In this document: positions 35,064-44,023 of the stretch, piece after piece
How the letters are laid out: the number at the start of each line of letters is the position of its first letter
How positions within the stretch are numbered: position 1 is the stretch's first letter
Source of the DNA: Sphingobium arseniciresistens
GTDB lineage: Bacteria; Pseudomonadota; Alphaproteobacteria; Sphingomonadales; Sphingomonadaceae
Assembly: GCA_029167225.1 (NCBI GenBank)
Contig: JARFNK010000001.1
Coordinates: forward strand, 372,001-436,000
Length of the DNA stretch: 64,000 bases
Reading direction: 5' to 3'
Program-made: the position numbers and the translations under genes
The notes under the pieces: generated by a model
What the model was told of the DNA's origin: nothing
Database searches by the model: none
Seen by the model: the letters and a program-made list of their open reading frames with translations, nothing else

Positions 35064-36248
35064 ATGTCATCAGGGGGATTCGAAGCGGCCGGCGACGCAT
35101 TGACCGGCGGGATCGTGGCGCATGCCGTAGAGGGGGAGTCGCATGCGGGGCATGGCGCCGGCAAAGGCTCCGGCCATGATGGCGCCCATGGCACCACCTG
35201 CCTCAATTGCGGCGCTGCGCTCGGCGGTCCCTATTGCGCGCAATGCGGCCAGTCTTCGCATATCCACCGGACACTGCATTCGATCGGTCATGACATCCTG
35301 CACGGCGTCTTTCATTTCGAAGGACGGATCTGGCGGACCCTGCCGGAACTGCTGATCCACCCCGGACGCCTCACCCGCCGCTTCATCGACGGCGAGCGCG
35401 CCAAGTTCATTTCCCCGCTGGCGCTTTTCCTCTTCACCGTCTTCATGATGTTTGCGGTGTTCGGCTATACCGGCGGTGCGCTGTTCGGCGGCGCGACGAT
35501 CAACCAGAACGGCAAACGGGTCGCGATTCGCGACGGCAACTGGCGTTCGGCGATCCAGCGGGAAGCAGCAGTCGCCAAAGACAAGCTCGACACCCTGGAA
35601 GCGAGGCGCGCCAGGCCCGGCCTGAAAGCGGAGAAGCGCGCGAAACTGGATCAGGACATCGCCGCCGCGACGGCCGAGTACCAGGCACTGTCGGCAGCCG
35701 GCGCAGGAGACTGGGCAAAACTCGCGGCGCTCGACAAAAACAAGGGCGCGGCCGTGACGGGCTCCACCGACCATGGCGACACATTCAGCGTCAACACAGG
35801 CAACAGCTATTTCGACAGCACATTGAAGCATGCGATCGAAAAGGCGAAGGAAGACCCGGATCTGCTGCTCTACAAGCTGAAGGTCAACGGCTACAAATAT
35901 AGCTGGATGCTGATACCGCTCAGCATGCCCTTCCTGTGGATCCTCTTCTGCTGGCGGCGGGACGTACATCTGTACGATCACGCCATCTTCGCCACCTACT
36001 CCATCAGCTTCATGATGGTGCTGCTGATCCTGCTCAGCATCCTCGCCGTAGCTTTCGGGCCTTCGGCAATCTGGGTGCTTGCGCTGCTTATCATTCCGCC
36101 CGTGCATATGTACAAGCAGCTGCGCAGCGCCTACGGCCCGTCCTCGCGTTTCATGACACTGATGCGGCTCAGTTTCCTGCTGGCTTCCTCTGTCGTCGTG
36201 CTCGCGGTCTTCATGCTCATCCTCTTCGCGCTGGGCGCGCTGCATTAG
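35064..36248 (+). CDS. DUF3667 membrane protein with N-terminal zinc ribbon
   Basis: A 394-residue protein. A His/Gly-rich start leads to a CxxC...CxxC zinc ribbon (TTCLNCGAALGGPYCAQCGQ) at about residues 45-65. The segment FEGRIWRTLPELLIHPGRLT followed by RRFIDGERAKFISPLALFLF is the DUF3667 signature. Then a first helix, a coiled-coil insert of about 150 residues (many Lys, Ala and Glu), and three to four helices at the C-terminus. Function is unknown. The start is uncertain; 35064 avoids a longer frame of poor coding quality. Confidence 0.83.
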   Translation: MSSGGFEAAGDALTGGIVAHAVEGESHAGHGAGKGSGHDGAHGTTCLNCGAALGGPYCAQCGQSSHIHRTLHSIGHDILHGVFHFEGRIWRTLPELLIHPGRLTRRFIDGERAKFISPLALFLFTVFMMFAVFGYTGGALFGGATINQNGKRVAIRDGNWRSAIQREAAVAKDKLDTLEARRARPGLKAEKRAKLDQDIAAATAEYQALSAAGAGDWAKLAALDKNKGAAVTGSTDHGDTFSVNTGNSYFDSTLKHAIEKAKEDPDLLLYKLKVNGYKYSWMLIPLSMPFLWILFCWRRDVHLYDHAIFATYSISFMMVLLILLSILAVAFGPSAIWVLALLIIPPVHMYKQLRSAYGPSSRFMTLMRLSFLLASSVVVLAVFMLILFALGALH

Positions 36249-36288
36249 GGTCGGATCAGGCACAGCGCCCGCGTAGAGGAAAAGCATC

Positions 36289-36606
36289 ATGGCCGACAAT
36301 GGCGACGACTATGTCTATGACGAAGACAGTGGCGAGTGGATCAGCGCCGCCGATGCCGCGGCTAAACAATCCAGCACGACACAGGGCGACGTCATAGAAG
36401 TGCGCGACGGAGTCGGCAACCTGCTGGCGGATGGCGACCAGGTCACGCTGATCAAGGATCTGGTGGTGAAGGGCGCAAACCAGACGCTGCGGCGCGGCAC
36501 GCTGATCAAATCGATACGCCTTACCGGCGATCCACAGGAGATCGACTGCCGCTACGAGGGGATCAAGGGTCTCGTGCTGCGCGCCGAGTTTGTGAAGAAG
36601 CGCTGA
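36289..36606 (+). CDS. PhnA/YjdM-like protein lacking the zinc ribbon
   Basis: A 105-residue protein. Its C-terminal 70 residues follow the PhnA domain closely (NLLADGDQVTLIKDLVVKG, then RRGTLIKSIRLT and AEFVKKR), an SH3-like barrel. The N-terminus is short and acidic and contains no cysteine, whereas the E. coli protein has a CPKC...CPEC zinc ribbon there; the residual DDYVYDEDSGEW seems to be that region after ligand loss. The family was named from phosphonate operons but its role is unknown. It is a single gene between DUF3667 and rfbA. Confidence 0.85.
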   Translation: MADNGDDYVYDEDSGEWISAADAAAKQSSTTQGDVIEVRDGVGNLLADGDQVTLIKDLVVKGANQTLRRGTLIKSIRLTGDPQEIDCRYEGIKGLVLRAEFVKKR

Positions 36607-36660
36607 GCGGGAAACCACGTTCAATGCCCGATTAACTCCACAACGGAGCGAGTAAAGATG

Positions 36661-36727
36661 GTGCATTGCACAATAAGGCGCCAGCGGGCATAGCTTGGCG
36701 CCGAAATCGGAGCGCCCGTCCGGGCGC
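36661..36727 (+). promoter_or_regulatory. Palindrome and hairpin upstream of rfbA
   Basis: GTGCATTGCAC (36661-36671) is an odd palindrome and GCGCCCGTCCGGGCGC (36712-36727) a perfect 7-bp stem with two-base centre that ends about 20 bases before the rfbA ATG. They could be an operator and a 5' UTR stem-loop. Confidence 0.3.
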
Positions 36728-36746
36728 GATTTGTCAGGGAGCAATC

Positions 36747-37631
36747 ATGCGTAAAGGGATTATTCTGGCGGGTGGATCGGGCACGCGGCTATATCCGCTG
36801 ACCAGGGCTGTGTCGAAGCAGCTGATGCCGGTCTATGACAAGCCGATGATCTATTATCCGCTCTCCACGCTGATGCTGGCCGGCATCCGTGAAGTGCTCA
36901 TCATCACCACCCCGCATGACCAGGCGGCGTTCAAGGCGCTGCTGGGCGACGGCAGCGACCTGGGCATCGAAATCCAGTACGCCGTGCAGCCCGATCCGGG
37001 CGGCCTGGCACAGGCCTATCATATCGGCGCGGACTTCGTGGGCGACAATCCCTCCGCGCTCGTGCTGGGCGACAACATCTTCTACGGCCACGGCCTGTCG
37101 GAGCTGCTGGCCGCCGCCGACAAACGCGACGCCGGCGCGACGGTCTTCGGCTATTATGTCAACGATGCGCGCGCCTATGGCGTCGTCTCCTTCGATGCCA
37201 ATGGCAAGGCGGAGACGATCGAGGAAAAGCCGAACGTTCCCAAGTCCAACTATGCCGTCACCGGCCTCTATTTCTACGATGGCGAGGCCGTGCGCCTGGC
37301 CCGCGACCTGGCCCCCTCGCCGCGCGGCGAACTGGAGATCACCGACCTCAACCGCCTCTATCTGGAAGCGGGCACGCTGTCGGTCGAGATCATGGGCCGG
37401 GGCTATGCCTGGCTCGACACCGGCACCCATGCCTCGTTGCTCGACGCCGGGCTCTATGTGCGCGTCACCGAGGAACGGCAGGGCCTGAAGATCTGCTGCC
37501 CCGAGGAAATCGCCTGGCGCCAGGGCTTCATCGACGCCGCCCAGTTGGAGAAGATCGCCGCGCCCCTGCGCAAGAGCGGCTATGGCGATTATCTGATGGG
37601 CCTGCTGGAAGGCCGCGCCGCCTTCGGCTGA
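36747..37631 (+). CDS. rfbA: Glucose-1-phosphate thymidylyltransferase
   Basis: A 294-residue enzyme that makes dTDP-glucose from dTTP and glucose-1-P, the first step toward dTDP-rhamnose and related sugars. Signature [20 protein letters not shown] is at the start, with [19 protein letters not shown] following and [16 protein letters not shown] in the middle. The ATG has GGGAG at good spacing. The usual partners rfbB, rfbC and rfbD are absent from the flanks, so they must be elsewhere. Confidence 0.95.
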   Translation: MRKGIILAGGSGTRLYPLTRAVSKQLMPVYDKPMIYYPLSTLMLAGIREVLIITTPHDQAAFKALLGDGSDLGIEIQYAVQPDPGGLAQAYHIGADFVGDNPSALVLGDNIFYGHGLSELLAAADKRDAGATVFGYYVNDARAYGVVSFDANGKAETIEEKPNVPKSNYAVTGLYFYDGEAVRLARDLAPSPRGELEITDLNRLYLEAGTLSVEIMGRGYAWLDTGTHASLLDAGLYVRVTEERQGLKICCPEEIAWRQGFIDAAQLEKIAAPLRKSGYGDYLMGLLEGRAAFG

Positions 37632-37641
37632 ACGACTTGGG

Positions 37642-37669
37642 CTGGCGGGCGGCTCTAGTCTCCCGCCAG
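37642..37669. terminator. Convergent hairpin overlapping the dehydratase stop
   Basis: CTGGCGGG/CCCGCCAG (37642-37649, 37662-37669) is a perfect 8-bp stem whose loop holds the minus-strand stop codon. It lies between convergent rfbA and the dehydratase. No T run is present, so its activity is uncertain. Confidence 0.4.
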
Positions 37670-38653
37670 TATCTCCGCATAGAGGCCGGGGTCGACATTG
37701 CTCCCGGAGATGACGACCACCGTGGCATCTCCGCCATCAGCTCCGCCATCGGGCAGAAGACCGGCGAGCAGCGCAGCCAGCGCGACCGATCCGCCCGGCT
37801 CCACCACTAGCTTGAGCGTGCCGAAGGCATAGCGCATCGCTGCACGCACCTGATCGTCGGAAACCACAAGCCCGCCGGCCAGCAGATGCCGGTTGATCGG
37901 GAAGGTCATCGCGCCGGGGCTCGGCGCCATCAGCGCGTCGCATAGCGAGGTCGCGCCGGGCGCCACCTGTTCCCGCACGCCGCTCACCAGCGACCGCGCG
38001 GTATCGTCGAAGCCCGCCGGCTCGACCGCGTAGATCGCGACATCGGGCATCTGCGCCTTGACCGCCGTCGCAATGCCCGCCGTCAGCCCGCCCCCGCCGC
38101 AGCAGACCAATATCTGGCCGATCCGCGCGCCGGCCTCATCCGCCTGCGCCATGATCTCAAGCCCCGCCGTCCCCTGCCCGGCGATGATGAACGGATCGTC
38201 GTAGGACGGCACCAGCACGGCGCCGCGCTCCGTTGCGAGCGCCGTGGCGATCTCCTCCCGGCTTTGAGTGAACCGATCATAGGGCACGATGTCCGCGCCC
38301 AGATCGCGGGTATTCTGCATCTTGATGGCCGGTGCGTCCGCCGGCATCACGATCGTCGCAGGCATGCCCAGCAGCTTCGCGGCCGCCGCCACGCCCTGCG
38401 CATGATTGCCCGAAGACCATGCGACCACGCCCGCCCGCCGCTCCGCATCCGTCAGGCGCGCCAGCCGGTTATAGGCCCCGCGAAACTTGAACGATCCGGT
38501 ATGCTGCGCGCCCTCGAACTTGATGAGCACGCGCCGGCCGATCCGCTCATTGAGCGCTGCATTTTCGAGCAGCGGCGTGCGGATCGCGGCCGGACGGATG
38601 ACCCGCCCGGCATCCGCGACATCGGCCGCGCTGATCGCAAACCCCTGCGCCAT
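37655..38653 (-). CDS. PLP-dependent threonine/serine dehydratase
   Basis: A 332-residue fold-type II PLP enzyme. The cofactor lysine is in GSFKFRGAYNRL, the asparagine loop in SSGNHAQGVA and the phosphate-binding loop in CCGGGGLTAG. It has no ACT regulatory domain, so it resembles catabolic threonine dehydratase, serine racemase or hydroxyaspartate ammonia-lyase; these cannot be told apart here. The ATG overlaps the polA stop by one base (TGATG), so it is likely co-translated after polA. Confidence 0.85.
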   Translation of the reverse strand: MAQGFAISAADVADAGRVIRPAAIRTPLLENAALNERIGRRVLIKFEGAQHTGSFKFRGAYNRLARLTDAERRAGVVAWSSGNHAQGVAAAAKLLGMPATIVMPADAPAIKMQNTRDLGADIVPYDRFTQSREEIATALATERGAVLVPSYDDPFIIAGQGTAGLEIMAQADEAGARIGQILVCCGGGGLTAGIATAVKAQMPDVAIYAVEPAGFDDTARSLVSGVREQVAPGATSLCDALMAPSPGAMTFPINRHLLAGGLVVSDDQVRAAMRYAFGTLKLVVEPGGSVALAALLAGLLPDGGADGGDATVVVISGSNVDPGLYAEILAGD

Positions 38654-41433
38654 CAATGCGCCGCGCCCCAGCTCGGCCCGGTGCCGATCTCGACGCCCAG
38701 CGGCACGCTCAGCTTCACCATCGGCTCGGCCGCGCCTGCCATCACCCTGCGGATCACCTCGGTCGCGGCGGCAACGTCGCCTTCGGGCAGTTCGAACACC
38801 AGTTCGTCATGCACCTGCAGCAGCATCCGCACGTCGGGCAAGCCTGCTTCGACCAGTGCCGGCCCCATGCGCGCCATCGCCCGCTTGATGATGTCGGCGC
38901 TGGTGCCCTGGATCGGCGCGTTGATCGCCGCACGCTCGGCGCCCTGCCGTTCATGCTGGACCGATGCCTTGATGCGCGGGAACCATGTCTTCCGCCCGAA
39001 CAAAGTCTCGGTATAGCCGTGCGTCCGCGCCTTCTCCAAGGTCTCGCTGATGTAGACGCTGATGCCGGGGAAGCGCTCATAATATTTGGAGATCATGTCC
39101 TGCGCCTCGTCCGCGCTGATCTCCAGCCGCCCGGCCAGCCCCCAGCGGCTGATACCGTAGAGGATGGCGAAGTTGATCGTCTTCGCCCGCCCGCGCGTGT
39201 CGCGATTGACCTCGCCGAACAGCTCCATCGCGGTGCGCGCGTGGATGTCTTCGCCCTTCTCGAACGCATCCTTCAGCGCCGGCACGTCGGCCATGTGCGC
39301 GGCAAGGCGCAGCTCGATCTGGCTATAGTCGGCGGCGAGGATGACATTGCCCGGCTCGGCGACGAAGGCATGGCGGATCTGCCGCCCGACTTCGGTGCGG
39401 ATCGGGATGTTCTGCAGGTTCGGATCGGTGGAGGACAGGCGCCCGGTCTGCGCGCCCGACAGGCTGTAGCTGGTATGGACCCGGCCGCTGTCCTTGTTGA
39501 TCTGCTGCTGCAGCGCATCGGTATAGGTGGAGCGGAGCTTGGAAAGCTGCCGCCAGTCCAGCACCTTGCCGGCAATCTCCACGCCCTGCGCCTTGAGCTG
39601 CTCCAGCACGGTGACGTCGGTGGAGTATGCACCGGACTTGCCCTTCTTGCCGCCCTTCAGGCCCATTTTGTCGAACAGGATCGCGCCCAGCTGCTGCGTC
39701 GATCCGATCGCAAAGGGCTGCTCGGCGAGCGCGTGGATTTCCGTTTCCAGCGCCGCGATGCCGGCGGTGAACTCGGCGGACAGGCGGGAGAGATGCTCGC
39801 GGTCCACCTTGATCCCGGCATGCTCCATGCCGGCGATCACCGACACCAGCGGCCGGTCGACCAGTTCATAGACGCGGGTCGCGCCCTCCTCGGCCAGGCG
39901 CGGCTTGAACAGCTTCCACAGGCGCAGCGTGACGTCCGCATCCTCGGCGGCATATTCGGTCGCCTTGTCGAGCGGCACCTCGGCGAAGCTGAGCTGGTTC
40001 TTGCCGGTCCCCACCACATCCTTGAAGGCAATGCATGTGTGATCGAGATGCACCTTCGCCGCCTCGTCCATGCCATGGCCGGCAAGGCTCTGGCCGGCAT
40101 GCAGGTCGAAACTCATGACGATGGTATCATCGAAGGGCGCGACCATGATGCCATGACGCTTCAATACCGTCAGGTCATATTTGATGTTCTGCCCGATCTT
40201 GAGGACGGCATCGTCCTCCAGCAGCGGCTTCAGCTTGGCCAGCGCCACATCCAGCCGCAACTGCGGCGGTTTTTCCGCAAACATGTCCCGCCCACCATGA
40301 CCGACCGGAATATAGCAGGCCGCGCCCGGTTGCGTCGCAAGGCTGATCCCCACCAGCGCGCAGGAGACGCAGTCGAGCATGTCCGTCTCGGTATCGACCG
40401 CGACGATCCCCTCGGCATAAGCAGCGGCGATCCAGCGATCCAGCGCCGCCTCGTCCACCACCGTTTCATAGGCGGAGCGGTCTATGGGCGGCATTTCCTC
40501 CGTCCGCGCCGGTTGCGGCGTGTCAGGCGTCGCCGCTGATACCGCCGCGACCGCGACGGCAGCGGCGGGCGCGCCCAGACGGTTCATCAGCGTCTTGAAG
40601 CCATGATGTTCGAGGAAGGCCTGCAGCGGCTCCTTGGGGATGCCCTTCAGGCTGAGGTCGTCCAGCGGCTCGGGCAGGTCCATCACGTCGTGCAGCGCCA
40701 CCAGGCGGCGGGACAGGCGGGCCATCTCCGCATGTTCCAGCAGATTTTCCTGCATCTTGGACTTCTTCATGCCCGGCGCGGCGGCCAGCACGGATTCAAG
40801 GTCGCCATATTCGGTGATGAGCTTCGACGCGGTCTTGGGGCCGATCCCCGGCACGCCCGGCACATTGTCCACGCTGTCGCCCATCAGCGCGAGCACGTCG
40901 CCCAGCTGCTCCGGCTTCACGCCGAACTTGCCCATCACATAGTCGGCGCCGCGCCGCTCATTCTTCATCGTGTCGTACATGTCGACGCCGGGCTGGATCA
41001 GCTGCATCAGATCCTTGTCGGAACTGACGATGGTGACATGCCAGCCCGCCGCGACCGCCGCCCTGGTATAGCTGGCGATCAGGTCGTCCGCCTCGAAGCC
41101 CGCCTCCTCGATGCAGGGCAGCGAGAAGGCGCGGGTGGCGTCGCGGATCATCGGGAATTGCGGCACCAGGTCTTCGGGCGCGGGCGGGCGGTTGGCCTTG
41201 TACTTGTCGTACATGTCGTTGCGGAAGGTGTGGCTGCCCTTGTCGAGCACGACGGCCATATGTGTCGGCCCCTCCGCCTTGCCCAGCTCCTCCGCCAGCT
41301 TCCAGAGCATGGTCGTATAGCCATAGACGGCGCCGACCGGCTGGCCGTGCTTGTTGGTGAGCGGCGGAAGCTGGTGATAGGCGCGGAAGATATAGCCGCT
41401 GCCGTCGACAAGGTAGAGATGATTCTGGGTCAT
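38653..41433 (-). CDS. polA: DNA polymerase I
   Basis: A 926-residue three-domain enzyme for gap filling and Okazaki-fragment processing. The 5'-3' exonuclease domain spans about 1-290 (HLYLVDGSGYIFRAYHQLP at the start, ALMGDSVDNVPGVPGIGPKT at the helix-hairpin-helix). The 3'-5' exonuclease part is about 325-510 and keeps acidic residues (VAVDTETDMLD), so proofreading is probably active. The polymerase palm and fingers (about 540-926) show ADYSQIELRLAAHMADVPAL, GISRWGLAGRLEIS, INAPIQGTSADIIKRAM and LLQVHDELVFELP. No oddities seen. Confidence 0.97.
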   Translation of the reverse strand: MTQNHLYLVDGSGYIFRAYHQLPPLTNKHGQPVGAVYGYTTMLWKLAEELGKAEGPTHMAVVLDKGSHTFRNDMYDKYKANRPPAPEDLVPQFPMIRDATRAFSLPCIEEAGFEADDLIASYTRAAVAAGWHVTIVSSDKDLMQLIQPGVDMYDTMKNERRGADYVMGKFGVKPEQLGDVLALMGDSVDNVPGVPGIGPKTASKLITEYGDLESVLAAAPGMKKSKMQENLLEHAEMARLSRRLVALHDVMDLPEPLDDLSLKGIPKEPLQAFLEHHGFKTLMNRLGAPAAAVAVAAVSAATPDTPQPARTEEMPPIDRSAYETVVDEAALDRWIAAAYAEGIVAVDTETDMLDCVSCALVGISLATQPGAACYIPVGHGGRDMFAEKPPQLRLDVALAKLKPLLEDDAVLKIGQNIKYDLTVLKRHGIMVAPFDDTIVMSFDLHAGQSLAGHGMDEAAKVHLDHTCIAFKDVVGTGKNQLSFAEVPLDKATEYAAEDADVTLRLWKLFKPRLAEEGATRVYELVDRPLVSVIAGMEHAGIKVDREHLSRLSAEFTAGIAALETEIHALAEQPFAIGSTQQLGAILFDKMGLKGGKKGKSGAYSTDVTVLEQLKAQGVEIAGKVLDWRQLSKLRSTYTDALQQQINKDSGRVHTSYSLSGAQTGRLSSTDPNLQNIPIRTEVGRQIRHAFVAEPGNVILAADYSQIELRLAAHMADVPALKDAFEKGEDIHARTAMELFGEVNRDTRGRAKTINFAILYGISRWGLAGRLEISADEAQDMISKYYERFPGISVYISETLEKARTHGYTETLFGRKTWFPRIKASVQHERQGAERAAINAPIQGTSADIIKRAMARMGPALVEAGLPDVRMLLQVHDELVFELPEGDVAAATEVIRRVMAGAAEPMVKLSVPLGVEIGTGPSWGAAH

Positions 41434-41682
41434 GGCGCAGGGGATAGCGCGCGGGGCCGCTGCAGATAAGCCCTAATGGGGTGAGAAGCGTGGGATTGGC
41501 GGCGTTGGTGCTGAAAGGACGTAAGAGCCCCTTTCCTTCAAGGGGCGGGGACTATCCGTGCCATCCAGCATGTACGCCTGTGGCACGCGCGCCTGTTGTT
41601 TTCCTCTCCTGAAGGGGAAGGGCGGAAGAACGCACCCCAATGTTCGACATCAGCGATGCCCCGCCGAGCCTGAGCCCGGCAA

Positions 41683-42834
41683 TCAGCGCCGGTCGTGGTT
41701 CTCCGCCACGGCGCGCGCCACGGCCTGCATCAGTTCCATGCGGTCGGGGATGGGGCGGGTCGTGCTGCCGATCATCACCGCCACGGCATAGCTGGTGCCG
41801 TCCGGCGCCGTCATGATGCCGATGTCGTTATAGCCGGTGGAGCGCGGTGGCAGATCCTGCCCCGTGCCGGTCTTGTGCACATAATGCCAGCCGGGCGGGA
41901 CGCCGCCCTTCACGCGGCGCGGCCCCGTCTTCGCTTCGCCCATGGTCGTGAGCAGCAGCTGGGTCGATCCAGGCGAGAGCATCTGCCCCTGCTTCAGCTT
42001 GGCGAGCGCGTTGACGATGCTGGCCGGCGCGGCGCCATCGGGCGGGCTGGCAAGATAATTGTCGAGCGCCTTGTTGCGGGCGGACAGCGGCAGCTTGGCG
42101 CGCGCCGCGTAGAAATTGCGGCCGATGGAATAATCCTGCCGCCAGTCGAGCCCGGCGGTCGCCGATTGCAGCAACCGCTCGCCGGGGCCGAAGCGGATGT
42201 TGCTGATGAAGCGCCGCGCCAGGAAGCCGCGCACGACCTCCGGCCCGCCGACCGCGCGCAGCAGCGCGTCGTTGGCGGTATTGTCGCTCTGGGTCATCGC
42301 GCGCTTGAGCAAGTCGCCATAGTCGGTGGTCCAGCCGGTGCTGCCGACCAGCGCGGCGCTCGGCTGATGGAACAGCGTCAGGTCTCGCGGCGTGATCGTC
42401 GTCGTGCTGGCAAGGGTCAGCTTGCCGCGATCGACGCTGTCGAGGAAGGTCATCGCCACCCACAGCTTCGACACGCTCTGCTGCGGGAACAGGTCGCTGC
42501 CGTTATGCGCCACGACCCAGTCCGCGCCGACACGCTTCACCGCGATGCCGACATGCCCGCCGAAGCCACGCCCCAGCGAGGAGATGATGCTGACGAGCGC
42601 CGGGGACGGTTTGGAACGCGGATCATAATCGGGGATGGCGACGGGCGGATTGGCAACGGGGCGGGCCGGGCTCATCGCCGTGGGCGCCTGCGGCGCAATG
42701 GCGACGGGGCGCGGCATTGTGCTGGCATCGCCCACACAGGCCGCAAGCCCGCACATGAGCGCGATGGCCCCCATGCGGATACGCCTCGCCCGGCCCCGTG
42801 TGGGGTCTGCGCGCACCAGTCGCACTGTCACCAT
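41683..42834 (-). CDS. Class A beta-lactamase-fold serine hydrolase, predicted lipoprotein
   Basis: A 383-residue protein. A lipobox GLAAC near residue 32 suggests a lipoprotein. After a Pro-rich spacer the beta-lactamase/transpeptidase fold starts at about residue 80: SxxK is QQSVSKLW, the SDN loop is MTQSDNTAND and the KTG strand is VHKTGTGQ. The omega-loop ExxLN that gives class A enzymes their deacylating glutamate is not apparent. It may be a true but divergent beta-lactamase or a penicillin-binding serine hydrolase. Start 42834 is tentative (42855 and 42774 are alternatives). The 250 bases between its stop and polA contain two G/C-rich small hairpins but no gene. Confidence 0.78.
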   Translation of the reverse strand: MVTVRLVRADPTRGRARRIRMGAIALMCGLAACVGDASTMPRPVAIAPQAPTAMSPARPVANPPVAIPDYDPRSKPSPALVSIISSLGRGFGGHVGIAVKRVGADWVVAHNGSDLFPQQSVSKLWVAMTFLDSVDRGKLTLASTTTITPRDLTLFHQPSAALVGSTGWTTDYGDLLKRAMTQSDNTANDALLRAVGGPEVVRGFLARRFISNIRFGPGERLLQSATAGLDWRQDYSIGRNFYAARAKLPLSARNKALDNYLASPPDGAAPASIVNALAKLKQGQMLSPGSTQLLLTTMGEAKTGPRRVKGGVPPGWHYVHKTGTGQDLPPRSTGYNDIGIMTAPDGTSYAVAVMIGSTTRPIPDRMELMQAVARAVAENHDRR

Positions 42835-43017
42835 GGAATGTTCTTTTGCCCGCATAATCTGTTCTATTCTGCTCGCTTTTTGGTTCCCTTGCCTGCAAGC
42901 GGTTTGCGATGAGACGAGTCTCGCGCCAGATATAAGGATGGCACGATCGCCTTACCAATTTGCTCACCCCTTATACGCTCATTTCCGGTTCAGCCCTATC
43001 CTCCGAAAAGCCTCCTT

Positions 43018-43884
43018 ATGCCGACCTATGAAGACCCTCCCCTCATCGCCCCGCTGATCGACCGGCGCACGCTGATCGCCGGCGTTGCCGCTACCCTTGG
43101 CACCATGCTCCCCATGCCCGCGCTCGCCGCGCCGTTCACCTCGCGCCGGATCAACGTGACCATCCGGGGCAGCGGGCCGGACGTGATCCTGATCCCCGGC
43201 CTGGCCAGCGGGACAGGCATCTGGGCCGGCACGATCGCCGCCAGCCCGGGCTATCGCTACCATCTGGTGCAGGTCTGCGGCTTTGCGGGCGTGCCCGCCG
43301 AAGCCAACAAGAGCGGCCCGCTGATCGCGCCGCTGACGGCCGAGATCGCCCGCTATATCAGCGCGAGCGGGCTACGCCGCCCCGCGATCATAGGCCATTC
43401 CATGGGCGGCACGCTGGCGATGATGCTGGCGCTGCGCGGCGTGGCGAGCCGGGTGATGGTGGTCGACATGCTGCCCGCCGGCGCCGGCATGGTCGGCGGC
43501 ACGACGAACGGCGTGGGCTATCTGGCGGGCCAGCTCTCGCAGATGTTCACCGGCACACCGGCGGGGCGCCAGTTCTTTTCCGAGATGCTCGCGCGTAATC
43601 CCGGCGCGAAGGGTAGCGACCCCGATGTCGTCGCCCATGCGCTGAGTGAACTGGCGCAGACGGACCTGGGGCCGCGCCTGCCCGCCTTGGGCGTGCCGCT
43701 GGAGGTGATCTATGCCCAGCCCGCCGATGCCGAGATGCGCAAGACGCTCACCCAGCGCTTCCAGTCCGCCTATGCGCGGGCGCGCACGGCGCGGCTCGTC
43801 CCGATCGGGCCGAGCGGCCATGTCGTGATGGAAGACCAGCCCGGCCGCTTCGCCGCGGCCTTCAGGAATTTCCTGAAACGCTGA
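43018..43884 (+). CDS. Secreted alpha/beta hydrolase
   Basis: A 288-residue protein with a twin-arginine style signal (DRRTLIAGVAATLG, ending PALA) and an alpha/beta-hydrolase core. The nucleophile elbow is IIGHSMGGTLAM (Ser about residue 127), the oxyanion part is ILIPGLASGTGIW, and the catalytic His is likely in IGPSGHVVMEDQP. Substrate unknown; esterase or peptidase activity is possible. A strong terminator follows. It is divergent from the beta-lactamase-like gene with about 180 bases between. Confidence 0.85.
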   Translation: MPTYEDPPLIAPLIDRRTLIAGVAATLGTMLPMPALAAPFTSRRINVTIRGSGPDVILIPGLASGTGIWAGTIAASPGYRYHLVQVCGFAGVPAEANKSGPLIAPLTAEIARYISASGLRRPAIIGHSMGGTLAMMLALRGVASRVMVVDMLPAGAGMVGGTTNGVGYLAGQLSQMFTGTPAGRQFFSEMLARNPGAKGSDPDVVAHALSELAQTDLGPRLPALGVPLEVIYAQPADAEMRKTLTQRFQSAYARARTARLVPIGPSGHVVMEDQPGRFAAAFRNFLKR

Positions 43885-43978
43885 GCGATCCGCGGCTTTT
43901 GACGTGCATCAATGATGCGGTTGGATGGCCCGGCTAGGCAGACGGGGCTGATTGATCCCCAATCACACTCTCTCCTCC

Positions 43979-44012
43979 GGCGCGCCACTACCATGGCGCG
44001 CCATTTTTTTTT
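43979..44012 (+). terminator. Rho-independent terminator of the alpha/beta hydrolase
   Basis: Perfect 9-bp stem GGCGCGCCA/TGGCGCGCC (43979-43987, 43994-44002) with a 6-nt loop, then A followed by nine T. It is about 95 bases past the stop and close to the end of the convergent nadB. Confidence 0.9.
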
Positions 44013-44023
44013 GACGGCGGGTC

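Noticed and set aside
38656-40539. 627-codon plus-strand frame
   Set aside because: Antisense to polA; no recognisable motif.
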